A stretch of DNA of 64,000 nucleotides from Billgrantia sulfidoxydans (GCF_017868775.1 NZ_CP053381.1:2046001-2110000), one strand, 5' to 3'. Positions 29,038 through 39,722 are shown, counted from the first letter of the stretch. The notes: generated by a model not told the origin, from the sequence alone. A program made the numbers and translations.

Positions 29038-31641
29038 TCAGGCTTCCTGGGCGACCGGAATCACGTTGGAAGCGGCGTTCTGATACTCCTCGATCTCATG
29101 GAAGTTCATGTAACGATAGATCTCGCCGGCCATGGCGTCGAATTCGCCCATGTAACGCTGGTACTCCTCGACGCTCGGCAGGCGACCCTCCACCGCGGCC
29201 ACGGCGGCAAGCTCGGCCGACGCCAGGTAGACATTGGCGCCGTCGCCCAGGCGGTTGGGGAAGTTGCGGGTGGAGGTGGAGACCACGGTGCTCTTGGCGG
29301 CAACGCGGGCCTGGTTACCCATGCACAGCGAGCAGCCGGGCATCTCCATGCGCGCGCCGGCGCGACCGTAGATGCCGTAGTAGCCCTCTTCGGTCAGCTG
29401 GTGCTGGTCCATCTTGGTCGGTGGGGCGAGCCACAGACGGGTCTTCAGGCTGCCGGCGGGCTGCTTTTCGAGCAGCTTGCCCGCGGCGCGGAAGTGGCCG
29501 ATGTTGGTCATGCACGAGCCGATGAAGACCTCGTCGATCTTCTCGCCGGCGACCTCGGAAAGCAGGCGGGCGTCGTCCGGGTCGTTCGGCGCGCACAGTA
29601 CCGGCTCCTTGAGTTCGGCCAGGTCGATCTCGATGACTTCCGCGTACTCGGCGTCCTTGTCCGCGCGCATCAGGCTCGGGTTGGCCAGCCACTCCTCCAT
29701 CGCCAGGATGCGGCGCTCGATGGTACGACGGTCGCCGTAGCCGTTGGCGATCATCCACTTGAGCAGGGTGATGTTGGACTTCAGGTACTCGGCGACGCTC
29801 TCCTCACCCAGGGTGATGGTGCAGCCCGCGGCGGAGCGCTCGGCGGAGGCGTCGGAGAGTTCGAAGGCCTGCTCGACGGTGAGATCCTCGAGGCCCTCGA
29901 TCTCCAGCACGCGGCCGGAGAAGGCGTTCTTCTTGCCCGACTTCTCGACGGTCAGCAGGCCCTGCTTGATGGCGTAGTAGGGGATGGCGTGGACCAGGTC
30001 GCGCAGGGTGACGCCGGGCTGACGCTTGCCCTTGAAGCGCACCAGCACCGATTCCGGCATGTCCAGCGGCATCACCCCGGTGGCGGCGGCGAAGGCGACC
30101 AGGCCCGAGCCGGCCGGGAACGAGATGCCCAGCGGGAAGCGGGTGTGCGAGTCGCCGCCGGTGCCCACGGTGTCGGGCAGCAGCATGCGGTTCAGCCAGC
30201 TGTGGATGATGCCGTCGCCCGGGCGCAGCGAGACGCCGCCGCGGTTCATGATGAAGTCGGGCAGGGTGTGGTGGGTCTCCACGTCGACCGGCTTCGGATA
30301 GGCGGCAGTGTGGCAGAACGACTGCATCACCAGGTCGGCCTGGAAGCCCAGGCAGGCGAGGTCCTTGAGCTCGTCACGGGTCATCGGGCCGGTGGTGTCC
30401 TGGGAGCCCACGGTGGTCATCTTCGGCTCGCAGTACATGCCCGGGCGTACGCCCTCCATGCCGCAGGCCTTGCCGACCATCTTCTGGGCCAGGGTGAAGC
30501 CCTTGCCGGTGTCCTTGGGCTGCTCGGGCAGGCGGAACACGTCGGACTGGGGCAGGCCCAGCGCCTCGCGCGCCTTGCCGGTCAGGCCGCGGCCGATGAT
30601 CAGCGGGATGCGGCCGCCGGCGCGCACCTCGTCGAGGATCACCTGGGTCTTGAGTTCGAAGGTGGTGAGCACCTCGTCGGTGCCGTGCTTGCACACCTTG
30701 CCCTCATAGGGATAGACGTCGATGACGTCGCCCATCTCGAGCTTGGAGACATCCATCTCCACGGGCAGGGCGCCGGCGTCTTCCATGGTGTTGAAGAAGA
30801 TCGGGGCGATCTTGCCGCCGAAGCAGAAGCCGCCGGCGCGCTTGTTGGGCACGTTGGGGATGTCGTCGCCGAAGAACCACAGCACCGAGTTGGTGGCGGA
30901 CTTGCGCGAAGAGCCGGTGCCGACCACGTCGCCGACGTAGGCGACCGGGAAGCCCTTGGCCTTCACTGCCTCGATCTGCTTGAGCGGGCCGGTGGTGCCG
31001 GGGACTTCCGGCTCGATGCCGTCGCGCTCGTTCTTGAGCATGGCGTTGGCGTGCAGCGGGATGTCGGGGCGCGACCAGGCGTCGGGCGCGGGGGAGAGGT
31101 CGTCGGTGTTGGTCTCGCCCGGCACCTTGAACACGGTGAGGGTGATCTTCTCGGCCAGCGCCGGCTTGGACAGGAACCACTCGGCGTCGGCCCAGGACTG
31201 CAGCACGTCCTTGGCCACGGCGTTGCCCGCCTTGGCGCGCTCTTCCACGTCATGGAAGGCATCGAACATCAGCAGGGTGTGCTTGAGCTGCTCGCCGGCC
31301 TCCTTGGCGAGTTCGCTGTCGTCCAGCAGCTCGACCAGGGTGGCGATGTTGTAGCCGCCTTGCATGGTCCCCAGCAGCTTGACGGCGTGCACCTTGTCGA
31401 CCAGCGGCGACTGGGCCTCGCCCTTGGCGACGGCGGTGAGGAAGCCGGCCTTGACGTAGGCGGCCTCGTCGACGCCGGGGGGCACGCGATTGGTCAGCAG
31501 GTCGAGGACGAACTCTTCTTCGCCAGCGGGCGGATTCTTCAGCAGTTCGACCAGCGCGGCGGCCTGTTCGGCATTCAGGGGCTTCGGCGGGACGCCCTCG
31601 GCGGCGCGTTCTTCGACATGTTGGCGATAGGCTTCAAGCAC
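29038..31641 (-). CDS. acnB: Aconitate hydratase B
   Basis: TCA-cycle aconitase of 867 residues, close to E. coli AcnB (865). The N-terminus has the AcnB-specific HEAT-like domain ([20 protein letters not shown]) followed by the catalytic domains. Iron-sulfur cluster cysteines lie in [14 protein letters not shown] and [35 protein letters not shown] marks the swivel-domain active site. The start is GTG at 31641, with GAGGG upstream and exact agreement with the family N-terminus; an ATG 32 codons upstream would add an unrelated tail. A sigma70-like promoter sits about 110 nt upstream and a terminator follows, so it is a single-gene unit. AcnB can act as an iron-responsive RNA-binding protein in relatives. 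Confidence 0.96.
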   Translation of the reverse strand: MLEAYRQHVEERAAEGVPPKPLNAEQAAALVELLKNPPAGEEEFVLDLLTNRVPPGVDEAAYVKAGFLTAVAKGEAQSPLVDKVHAVKLLGTMQGGYNIATLVELLDDSELAKEAGEQLKHTLLMFDAFHDVEERAKAGNAVAKDVLQSWADAEWFLSKPALAEKITLTVFKVPGETNTDDLSPAPDAWSRPDIPLHANAMLKNERDGIEPEVPGTTGPLKQIEAVKAKGFPVAYVGDVVGTGSSRKSATNSVLWFFGDDIPNVPNKRAGGFCFGGKIAPIFFNTMEDAGALPVEMDVSKLEMGDVIDVYPYEGKVCKHGTDEVLTTFELKTQVILDEVRAGGRIPLIIGRGLTGKAREALGLPQSDVFRLPEQPKDTGKGFTLAQKMVGKACGMEGVRPGMYCEPKMTTVGSQDTTGPMTRDELKDLACLGFQADLVMQSFCHTAAYPKPVDVETHHTLPDFIMNRGGVSLRPGDGIIHSWLNRMLLPDTVGTGGDSHTRFPLGISFPAGSGLVAFAAATGVMPLDMPESVLVRFKGKRQPGVTLRDLVHAIPYYAIKQGLLTVEKSGKKNAFSGRVLEIEGLEDLTVEQAFELSDASAERSAAGCTITLGEESVAEYLKSNITLLKWMIANGYGDRRTIERRILAMEEWLANPSLMRADKDAEYAEVIEIDLAELKEPVLCAPNDPDDARLLSEVAGEKIDEVFIGSCMTNIGHFRAAGKLLEKQPAGSLKTRLWLAPPTKMDQHQLTEEGYYGIYGRAGARMEMPGCSLCMGNQARVAAKSTVVSTSTRNFPNRLGDGANVYLASAELAAVAAVEGRLPSVEEYQRYMGEFDAMAGEIYRYMNFHEIEEYQNAASNVIPVAQEA

Positions 31642-31748
31642 GTTGGGGCCCTCATCTGGTGTGTTGCCCAGGGCGGCTCGGTACGGCGACGAACATCGGC
31701 GAAATGGCCGCCCTGGCAGGAAAACAACCGTAGTCACTGGGTGGCGCG

Positions 31749-31777
31749 ATTCTACGGGAAACTGTCGACAATGTTAA
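31749..31777 (-). promoter_or_regulatory. acnB: Sigma70-type promoter of acnB
   Basis: Read on the minus strand, TTAACA (31777-31772), a 17-bp spacer and TAGAAT (31754-31749) match the sigma70 pattern with five and five of six consensus bases. The leader to the GTG start would be about 100 nt. Confidence 0.65.
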
Positions 31778-31893
31778 GTTGGGCCGCCGCGGCGAAGCCT
31801 AGACTTTGGTCGTCGCGCTGTTTGCTTAACTACAGCGTGCCAGGCAGGGCAGGGCGCGTTACCATTGGCCGAACGACCAACGGGGAGAGTGGG

Positions 31894-32346
31894 ATGTGCG
31901 CACGTATCGCCTCACCCTGCGTGGGGCTCTGTTCGACCACGTTGGGCGACCCGGTGTGCCGGGGCTGCCAGCGAACGGAAGATGAGATCTGCGCATGGAT
32001 GGCGCTTTCCGCCGAGCAGCGGAACCGCCGCATCGCGCAACTGGACGCCTTGCGCGAGCGGGTTGCCGCGCGGTTCCTGCGTGTCACTGACGAAGCCTGT
32101 CTCGAAGCGCAACTGCGCCGTCACCGTATCCGCTTCCGTCCGGAACAGCCGCCGCTGTCGCGTGCGGTGGAGTTGCTGCGGGTCGGGCGCGACCGCATCC
32201 ACGAGCTGCCTCGCTATGGCCTGGTTCCGCTGGGCAGTGCCGCCGCGCTCAGCGCCGCCGACCTGCATGCACGGCTCAGCGAGCAGCTGCGGGTGGAGGC
32301 TGACGAACGCCGGCGCGCCGACCGGGTGCCGCTCCCCCGCCATTGA
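31894..32346 (+). CDS. DUF1289 domain protein
   Basis: A 150-residue protein whose first 60 residues match the DUF1289 pattern: ASPCVGLCSTTLGDPVCRGC, then ICAWMALSAEQRNRRIAQL. The conserved cysteines suggest metal or iron-sulfur binding, but no function is established. The C-terminal extension is rich in arginine and leucine and is not recognised. GGGGAG precedes the start. It is divergent from acnB and is followed after 29 nt by miaE, so the two may be cotranscribed. Confidence 0.82.
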   Translation: MCARIASPCVGLCSTTLGDPVCRGCQRTEDEICAWMALSAEQRNRRIAQLDALRERVAARFLRVTDEACLEAQLRRHRIRFRPEQPPLSRAVELLRVGRDRIHELPRYGLVPLGSAAALSAADLHARLSEQLRVEADERRRADRVPLPRH

Positions 32347-32375
32347 CCGCACGAGCAGAATACCGAGCCTGAATC

Positions 32376-33011
32376 ATGCCTGAGACCATCGAAGCGCCCC
32401 TCCACGACGTCGAGCTGCCAGCGGGGCTGCTCGCCTTCCTTGCCTGCCCCACGCCTGACACCTGGGTCGAGTGGGCGCTGGACAATCCCGAATTGCTGTT
32501 GATCGACCACGCCCAGTGCGAGAAAAAGGCCGCCTCGACCGCCATGAGCCTGCTCTATCGCTACGTCGACCAGCCGCTGCTGCTGACCAAGATGTCGCAG
32601 CTGGCCCGCGAGGAACTGCTGCACTTCGAGCAGGTGGTGAAGCTGATGGCGGCGCGGGGCATCGAGTACCGGCACCTCAGCGCGTCGCGCTATGCCGAAG
32701 CGCTACGTCGGCACGTCCGCTCTCAAGAACCCGGGAGGCTTGTCGATATTCTCATCATAGGGGCCTTCATCGAGGCGAGAAGCTGTGAGCGTTTCGCCAG
32801 GCTGATCCCGCACCTGGACGCCGAGCTGGCCCAGTTCTATCGCTCGCTGGTGAAGTCGGAAGGCCGACACTACGAAGACTACCTCCTGCTGGCGCGGTAT
32901 CTTTCGTCGGATGCCATTGACAAGCGGGTGGATTTCTTTGCCGAATGCGAAGCACAACTAATAGTCACGCCGGACACGGCGTTTCGTTTCCATAGTGGCG
33001 TGCCGGCCTGA
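32376..33011 (+). CDS. miaE: tRNA-(ms2io6A)-hydroxylase MiaE
   Basis: Non-haem diiron hydroxylase of 211 residues that hydroxylates the isopentenyl side chain of 2-methylthio-N6-isopentenyladenosine at tRNA position 37, using O2. Diiron ligands are visible in a ferritin-like pattern: CEKKAASTAM, the ExxH of REELLHFEQV, and IEARSCERF followed by SEGRHYEDYLLLA. It lies 29 nt after the DUF1289 gene and just before the large frameshifted regulator. Two other tRNA-modification loci (queCE, yegQ) follow within 8 kb, though on separate transcripts. Length and motifs fit the family well. Confidence 0.93.
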   Translation: MPETIEAPLHDVELPAGLLAFLACPTPDTWVEWALDNPELLLIDHAQCEKKAASTAMSLLYRYVDQPLLLTKMSQLAREELLHFEQVVKLMAARGIEYRHLSASRYAEALRRHVRSQEPGRLVDILIIGAFIEARSCERFARLIPHLDAELAQFYRSLVKSEGRHYEDYLLLARYLSSDAIDKRVDFFAECEAQLIVTPDTAFRFHSGVPA

Positions 33012-33026
33012 TGCCGCCACTTTGCC

Positions 33027-36000
33027 ATGCAGGGTTCCGTCATGCAGGACGCTTCAGTAACCGAGCATAACAGTGAAGAGGGTGATCATCTGGCGCTGTT
33101 CGGCCAGTTCTCGCTGGCACTGGGTGATGATGTGTTGACCCAGTTCAGCTATGACAAGGTCAAGGCGCTGCTGGTCTACCTGCTGTTGCACCACCAACCG
33201 GTCAACCGGGCCAGCCTGGCCGAACTGCTGTGGCCCGACCAGGGGCTCTCCTCGGGGCGCACCAACCTGCGCCATGCGCTGCACTGCCTGCGCCCAGTCG
33301 CTCGGTGAGCAGGCCGAGCGCGTACTGGTCGTCTCGCGTCAGACCATCGCCTTCCGCCGCCCCGAGAGCTGGCGCTTCGACCTGCACGAACTCCAGCAAC
33401 TGCTGGAAGGCGCGCAGGATGTCGTGACGCTCGAACGGCTGCTGCGGCGCTACCGCGGCGACCTGGTGGAGGAGCTTCAGCTTCCCGCCTGCACCGAATT
33501 CCAGCGCTGGCTGGTGCAGTTGCGCAACGAGTGGCGCCAGCGCGTGATTCGCTTCGCCGAGGGCGTACTGGAGCGCAACGAGGAAGTACCCGATGCGCTG
33601 CTGCAGACCCTGGTCAGCCGCTTCTCGGGCTATGGGCCCTTCCATGAGCGCCTGGTGCGCCAGCTCGCCGAGCAGGGCCAGCTGGCCGCGGCGCACGAGC
33701 AGTACAACGCCTACCTGCAGCTGCTGGCGCTCTCCGGCCAGCAGCCCGAACCCAACTTCCTGCAGCTGGCGCGCTACTGGTCGGATGGCAGCCCCGACCT
33801 GCAGAGCCTGTCGCCGCAAGGCGCCTTCTCGCGCACGCTGGCGGCCGGCAGCTCACCGCTGCGCGAGGACGAGATCGAGCAGCGTCAGCTGTCGGTGATG
33901 GCGATCCGCCTGCGCGTCAAGGGTGAGTTCTCGGCCCGCGACGAGATACGCGCCTGCCTGTCGCTGCAGATCGAGCTGATGCGTTGGCTGGAACAACAGT
34001 GCCACCATCTGGGAGGCTTCTGGCTGCCCGGTGCCACCGGCGGCCTGGGCCTGGCCTGCTTCGGCACCCACGGCCCGGCCCATCAGCTGGCCGAGCTGGT
34101 GGCGCTCTACGAGCACTGTCGGCGCGTGCTGCCCGACGAGGTGGCAAGGCACTGGAGCGGCGAGGACGAGCCACCACGGATCGAACTGGCGGCCGGCCTC
34201 AACAGCGGGCGTGTCGTCTATCTGCCCGAGCGGCAGCTGGTCGACCCACTGGGCCAGGTCACCCAGGGGGCGCTGGACCTGATGTGTACCGCGGAAGGCA
34301 GCGAGCTGGTCATCTCTCAGGAAGCCAGCCAGCACATGCCGCCGGCGCTGGACCTGCAGCCGCGACTCTCCTCGCGGCTGGTGGCGAGCGACGGCCGGGT
34401 ACGGCTGCGGGCGCTGGTGCTGGGCCACAACGAAGGCGGCCGCGATGCCATGCCGCCGAGCCTGGTCGGCCGCGAGGCCTCGCTGCGCGTGCTGCGCGAC
34501 GCCCTGGCACGTGCCGGCATCGGCCTGCGCCAGAGTGTGCTGGTCAGGGGCGCTTCGGGCATGGGCAAGTCGGCGCTGATGGTGGGGTTTCGTCAGCTCG
34601 AGCTGAGCCGCGACGCGGCGATCTGCTGGCAGCCCACCACGCGCCTGTCGGTGCTGGAGCCTTACGGCGTGGCACGCACGCTGCTGCGCTGGCGGCTCGA
34701 TGGCAAGCTCGACCAGGAGTGCCTCGAGGAGCTGGTCGACCAGTGTGAACTCGCGCTGACACCGGAACAGCTGGGGTTGTTGGAGGAGGCCCTGGGCGTC
34801 AGGGAGTCGCCCGAGGTGGCGCAGCTGGCCAAGAGCGGCGAGGCGGTGGACCTGGTCGTGGCGCTGCTGTGCCGGGCCATCGAGCGCCAGGCCATCGAGC
34901 GCACCCAGGTGCTCATGATCGACGACCTGCAGTGGCTCGACGAGCCGTCGTTCCGTGTATTGGCGGGGCTGCAGGCACGCCTGCCGATCAACTGCGCCTT
35001 CCTGCTGGTCGCCAGTCATCATGGGCGCGAGACCCTGCCCACGCGCCTGCATTGGGATCAGCAGGTTACCCTGAGTCATCTCGATGCGATGCAGTCGTCG
35101 CGGCTGCTGTCGCAGCTGGCCAGGCGCTACCGCCTGCACCTCAGCCCGCGCCTGCGGGGCCAGATCATCGAACGCTGCGATGGCGTACCGCTCTACATGC
35201 AGGAGATCTGTCGGCGCCTGGAGATGGATCGCCGCGAAGGGCGCAGCGTCCAGCTCGATGAACTGCCTCGCGGACTCCTCGGCCTGCTCGCCGGGCGCAT
35301 CGACCAGCTCGACGGCGACCGCGAGGTCGCGCATGTCGCCGCGGTGCTGGGGCGCCGTTTTCGGTTCGACTTCCTGGCCGAGTGCAGCGGCTGGGAGATG
35401 TCGCAGCTTCACCGCGCCCTGGAGCAGATGCGCCGGCTCGAGATCATCGAGCCCGCCGGCGGTGAGGGTGGCTGTCGCGAGTACCAGTTCAGTCACCAGC
35501 TACTGCAGGAAGCCGCCTATCTCTCCTGTCCCCGCGACGTGCGGGTACGTATCCACCGCCAGGTCGTCAGCCTCATCGAGGAGCGCTTCCCGATGTGGAT
35601 CGGCCGGCATCCGGGTGATTTCGCCACCCACCTGCGGCGCAGCGGGCACTATGCCCGCGGCGCCCGTTACTTCGAGCTTGCGGCGCGCGAGGCGCTCAAG
35701 GTCAGCGCCAACCGTACCGCGCTGAAGATGGCCGACTTCGGTCTTGCCAGCCTGCGCCACGTGGAGGGCCAGGAGGAGCGCGAGATCAGCCTGCTGACGG
35801 TACGTGGCCAGGCCGCCTTCGCGCTCGAGGGGCACGGTTCGCCGACCGCCCACGAGAGCTTCGTGCGCGCCCGCGAGCTGCTGGTGGAGCATGGCGGCTG
35901 CCACGCCGAGGACGCCGAGGATCTCGAGCAGGCCTTCCTGGTCAAGTGGGGGCTGTGGGTCGGTTGCAGCCAGCGCCATGCCCACGCCGATGCCTTCTCG

Positions 36001-36978
36001 CTTGCTGCCAGCCTGGCTTCGATCGCCGGTCGTCTCGAGGACCCTCGCTACCAGCGTCTCGCCGACTACGCCCGGGCCAACTGCGAGTACTGGGCGGGCC
36101 GCATCCGCCAGGCCTTCGAGCACCTCGACGAGATCGCCCCGCTGGAGCAGGCGATGCTCATCGAGTGGCTGCCGTTCTCCGAGCATCCTCAGGTGGCCGC
36201 GGCCTGCTTCCAGGGCTGGGCGATCTGCCTGCGCGGCGACTACCGGCGTGCCGAGCAGCAGGTCGAGGCGGCGATTCGCCTGGCCGAGCGGATCGGGCAC
36301 CCCGGTTCGCTGGCCATGGCGCTGCTGTTTGCCGCAGCGCTCTATCGTCAGCTCGGCCACGTGCACCTGGCGGCGCGGCGCGCCGAGCAGGCCGTGGCCC
36401 TGACCGAGACGCCCGACCTGCATCTGTGGCAGGTGTCGGCCCAGGCCATCCTCGGGTGGCGCCGGGCGCTCTCCGGCGATCGCGATGGCCTGACGATGAT
36501 GGAGCTGGCCCAGGAGGAGCTGGGTGAGATCACCGGCCGCGACCGCTACCATCGCCCGACGCTGTGGTACAGCGACGCCTGTCTGGCGCTGGACGAGCTT
36601 CCCCGGGCCGAGGATTACCTGGATCAGTGCCTGATGATCGCGCGTGAACGCAGCACCCTGTTCGTTTCCGAGCTGGCGGTCCAGCTGGCGCGTGTGCGTC
36701 ATCGGCTCGAGCGTCCGGCGAGCGAGGTGAGGCGGCTCGTGGAGCAGGCGCTGGAGTGCGCACGCCTGCACGAGAACCGTCATCAGGAGCTGTGCGCGCT
36801 CGAGGCCTGGCTGACGTTGGTCGATGGCCAGGACGAGAGCATGCGCGAGCAGTTCCGGTTGCTGCTCGACAGCGTGAGCCACAGCGATGCCCCGGTACTG
36901 ATCCGCTGGCGCATGCTGCTCGACCGGCAGCTACCTCAGCGGGACACCGGTGGACGCGTGGCCGTCGGCAACGGCTGA
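33027..36978 (+). pseudogene. BTAD/cyclase-homology/AAA-ATPase transcriptional regulator, interrupted by a +1 frameshift
   Basis: A SARP/LAL-like regulator split between two frames. The first frame (33027-33308) encodes a winged-helix DNA-binding domain (FSYDKVKALLVYLLLHHQPV, then NRASLAELLWPDQ) and stops after LRHALHCLRPVAR. The second frame continues with QSLGEQAERVLVVSRQTIAF and stays open to 36978. Removing one C from CCC at 33293-33295 restores one protein of about 1316 residues. Domains: winged helix 20-88, bacterial transcriptional activation (TPR-like) domain about 90-255, a degenerate class III nucleotide-cyclase homology domain about 285-445, an AAA ATPase with Walker A GASGMGKS (about 508) and Walker B VLMIDDLQWLDE (about 628), and a long helical repeat region to the end. 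The long intact second frame argues for a recent mutation or a sequence error. Targets are unknown. An alternative start is 33042 with AGGG upstream. Confidence 0.75.
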
Positions 36979-36982
36979 GGCT

Positions 36983-37283
36983 TCACGCAGAGGTGCCGCA
37001 TTCGAGCACGGCAATTCGCTGCAGTGCCTGATTGCGGTCCTCGCCGCACAGCTCGCTATCGAAGGCGAAGCGCAGGCATACCGCGGGGGCGGCGGGGGTC
37101 GCCGAACAGGCGGCAGAGATGGTTCTCGTCGAGTTGTACGCAGCGTACGCCGGCCGGCTTGCCGTGGGGCATCCCGGGTATCGGTGAGCTGATCGAAGGC
37201 GCAATGCAACAGGCGCCGCAGCCGGGGCGGCATTGCGCGCGGGTGGGTGTGTCCCCGGCCGCCCGTGCGGTCCCGGTGCTCAC
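36983..37283 (-). pseudogene. YkgJ-family cysteine-cluster protein, frameshifted
   Basis: Small putative zinc/iron-chelating protein. The N-terminal part, from a GTG at 37283 that overlaps the preceding stop, has the cysteine motif [20 protein letters not shown] and continues to [12 protein letters not shown]. The family then expects AVC, and [18 protein letters not shown] does occur, but one base out of frame. One extra base in a G run at 37085-37089 (C run on the coding strand) explains this; without it the product would be about 99 residues. It is the last gene of the queC operon and its stop lies 5 nt from that of the convergent regulator. Function of the family is unknown. Confidence 0.72.
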
Positions 37284-38126
37284 GGTCGCGCCTCGGCAAT
37301 CGCCCCCTTGTCGATCCCCTCGAACGCCTGTACGCGCGTGGGCCTTCCCGTCTCTTCGGCAATCTGCCGGGCCAAGCCAGCGGGCGATGTGCTCGACCGT
37401 GGTCGGCGAGTCGAGCACGATGCAGCGCTCCAGCGGCAGCCGCAGCTGGAAGCGGCCCTGTTCGGCACGATAGCGGCTGGTCAGGCTGGGATGCATCTCG
37501 GGTTCCACCTGGTCGATGATGTCGCTCTGGTCGACCAGGTAGCGATCGTCCAGGTAGCCGGCCCACTGTGCCTCCAGCGCCGGACAGCGCTCGCCGCGCT
37601 GCCAGACGTGCAGGCGCGAGCGATGCCCGTGGGCGATACGCTGACAGTTGCCGCCGTGGTGCTTGAGCCCGTGGCTGTAGGTGTAGACGGCACCATCGAC
37701 GACCTCTGGACGCAGGCGCAGGCGGATGTCGCTGACCCGCGGCGGTGGCCGCTTCATCAGCTCCCGGGCGAGGAAGTCGGCGAGCCGCTCGGGGGTGATC
37801 TCGGCCCAGGGCAGCAGGGTGAAGGCCTGGCGCGGGGCGCGAACCACCAGCGGGTAGGGCAGCGAGGTGCGAATGCAGATTCCCTCGCTGCACTCAGCGA
37901 TGCTGATGCCGGCGGCACGCGTCGGCACCAGCAGCGTGTGGTCGGCGCCGGCGTCGAGGCGCGACTTGATCCATGGCTTGACCTCACCGAAATCGAACAG
38001 CATGCCATCCTCGCCGAGTTCGCCGTCGAGCTCGGCATCGACGAACCAGCTGACGCCAATGAGGCCGCGCTGCGGGCACCAGAGTGAGGCGTCGAGCTGG
38101 GTCAGCCGGTTGACGAATAGGGTCAT
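37280..38126 (-). pseudogene. Two-domain 6-pyruvoyl-tetrahydropterin synthase/QueD-like protein, frameshifted near the C-terminus
   Basis: COG0720-type protein, expected to make 6-carboxytetrahydropterin in queuosine/preQ0 synthesis. It would have about 281 residues, twice the usual 120, with two T-fold halves. The first half has [20 protein letters not shown]; the second has the zinc/active-site stretch [19 protein letters not shown]. After HIARWL the reading frame is lost; the natural end, [20 protein letters not shown], lies one base out of frame, pointing to one extra base at 37369-37373. The start overlaps the queE stop by one base (TGATG). As the only QueD-like gene beside queC and queE, it probably fills the QueD role. 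Whether the shift is real is open. Confidence 0.78.
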
Positions 38127-38770
38127 CAGTCGATTCCCGTGATCTTGTGGGTTTGCAGCGAGAGCCGCCACTGCGGGTGAGCCAGGCAGTAGGCCACTGT
38201 CGCGTCCAGATGGTGGCCGCCGGCAGCCAGCGGCGCGGTATCCATGGGTTGCAGGAAGAAGTGCCCGAAGTCGAGGTCGATGAAGCGCTCGGGAGGGGCT
38301 TCCGCCTGGGGGTAGACCAGCTTGAGTTCGTCGCCGTGGGTCAGTACCAGGGACGTGGCGGCCTTGGGGCTCACGCACAGCCAGTCGATGCCGGCCGGGA
38401 CGGGCAGGGTACCGTTGGTTTCCACCGCGACTTCGAAGCCCCGCGCATGCGCAGCTTCGATCAATGCCTCGTCGAGCTGCAGCAGCGGCTCACCGCCGGT
38501 GAACACCACGTAGGGTTTCGCCCGCGTGCTGTCCATGGGCCACAGCGCCACCAGGTGGTCCGCCAAGGCCTCGGCGGAGGCGAAGCGCCCGCCGTGCTGG
38601 CCGTCGGTGCCGATGAAGTCGGTGTCGCAGAAGCGGCAGGCGGCGCCTGCCCGGTCCTGCTCGCGCCCCGACCAGAGATTGCAGCCGCTGAAGCGACAGA
38701 AGACGCTGGCGCGCCCGGCACGTGCCCCTTCTCCCTGCAGCGAGTAGAAGGCTTCCTTGACGTGATACAT
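38126..38770 (-). CDS. queE: 7-carboxy-7-deazaguanine synthase QueE
   Basis: Radical SAM enzyme of 214 residues that converts 6-carboxytetrahydropterin to 7-carboxy-7-deazaguanine in the queuosine pathway. The N-terminus ([19 protein letters not shown]) is typical, and the cluster cysteines are spaced as CNLW...CRFC with about 14 residues between, characteristic of QueE rather than the CxxxCxxC of most radical SAM proteins. [11 protein letters not shown] is the SAM-binding GGE motif. Start and stop each overlap the neighbouring queC stop and QueD-like start by one base, so the operon is translationally coupled. Confidence 0.94.
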   Translation of the reverse strand: MYHVKEAFYSLQGEGARAGRASVFCRFSGCNLWSGREQDRAGAACRFCDTDFIGTDGQHGGRFASAEALADHLVALWPMDSTRAKPYVVFTGGEPLLQLDEALIEAAHARGFEVAVETNGTLPVPAGIDWLCVSPKAATSLVLTHGDELKLVYPQAEAPPERFIDLDFGHFFLQPMDTAPLAAGGHHLDATVAYCLAHPQWRLSLQTHKITGID

Positions 38771-39483
38771 CAGACCCCTCCGCCGGCAAGGTCGGGGCGC
38801 GGCGCATCGGCGGCATACGCGAGCGGGTCGCTCACGCCGTTGGCGGCGAAGGCGGCGAGTCGTTCGCGGCAGCTGCCGCAGCGGCCGCAGGCAAGCGCCT
38901 CGCCGCGATAGCAGGTCCAGGTCTCGGCGTAGTCGAGCCCCATGGCCAGGCCATCGGCAAGAATCTCCGCCTTGCTCGAGCGCAGGAAGGGCGCATGAAT
39001 CTCGACCGGCGCAAAGTTGGCGATGCCGGCCACCGCGCCCATGGCTTCGACGAACTCGGGGCGACAGTCAGGGTAGAGCACGTGGTCACCACCGTGGGCG
39101 CCGTAGTCGACACGCCCGGCGCCGACGTTGACCGCCTTGGCGATGGCCAGCGAGAGCAGGATCATGTTGCGGTTGGGCACGACCGTGGCGGTGAGGTTCT
39201 CCTCGCCGTAGTCGCCTTCGGGCATGTCGCGGCTGGCATCGGTCAGCGCCGAATTGTCGATCAGGCCATGGATGGCGCGGATGTCCACCACCTGGTGCGG
39301 TACGCCGAGCGCGGCGCAAACGCAGGCGGCCACCTCGAGTTCGCGGGCGTGGCGCTGGCCGTAATCGAAGGAGAGGGCATGGACCTCGAGCCCTGCGCGC
39401 AGGGCGCGGTGCAGCACGGTGAAGGAGTCCATGCCGCCGGAGTAGATCACCACGGTGGCGCTGGGGGAAGATATCGGGGGCAT
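38770..39483 (-). CDS. queC: 7-cyano-7-deazaguanine synthase QueC
   Basis: ATP-dependent enzyme of 237 residues that converts 7-carboxy-7-deazaguanine to preQ0. The PP-loop ATP-binding motif is [18 protein letters not shown] near residues 10-27, and the zinc-binding cysteines lie at the C-terminus in [22 protein letters not shown]. It is the first gene of the queC-queE-QueD-like-ykgJ operon and is divergent from yegQ across about 240 nt. Length and motifs match the family. Confidence 0.95.
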   Translation of the reverse strand: MPPISSPSATVVIYSGGMDSFTVLHRALRAGLEVHALSFDYGQRHARELEVAACVCAALGVPHQVVDIRAIHGLIDNSALTDASRDMPEGDYGEENLTATVVPNRNMILLSLAIAKAVNVGAGRVDYGAHGGDHVLYPDCRPEFVEAMGAVAGIANFAPVEIHAPFLRSSKAEILADGLAMGLDYAETWTCYRGEALACGRCGSCRERLAAFAANGVSDPLAYAADAPRPDLAGGGV

Positions 39484-39618
39484 AGTGAGACTCTGTATCG
39501 GAGAATTTGTCGTTCCCGCCTTGGGCGGGCGCCGGGATCCGGTCCGGCGCGCATCATTCTACTTGACCGGAAAGCCTAGTGCACGTCGCTCGGTGGTGCT
39601 GGCGAGGTGCCCGTGCTG

Positions 39619-39624
39619 TTATAA
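39619..39624 (+). promoter_or_regulatory. yegQ: -10 element of the yegQ promoter
   Basis: A perfect TATAAT lies 99 nt upstream of the yegQ ATG in the divergent queC/yegQ gap. No good -35 hexamer is seen at 17 bp. The gap contains no recognisable preQ1 riboswitch. Confidence 0.45.
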
Positions 39625-39722
39625 TGCGGCCCCTATCAGCGCCCGAGCGCTGTCTGAAAAGTCGGCGAACGCAGCCAGTTTTCAGGCAGTGACCCGCCAT
39701 CGTCCTGAAAACGGTGACCCCA

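Noticed and set aside
28985..29040. T-arm-like GGTTCGACTCC on the minus strand near the acnB terminator
   Set aside because: The flanking bases do not form a T stem and no acceptor, D or anticodon arm could be built.
28990..32346. 1118-codon open frame antisense to acnB, running into the DUF1289 gene
   Set aside because: It is the mirror of a high-GC coding sequence with biased third positions; only its last 151 codons (from 31894) have a family match and a ribosome-binding site.
39484..39722. preQ1 riboswitch ahead of queC
   Set aside because: No aptamer-like C-rich/A-rich pattern was found on the minus strand.
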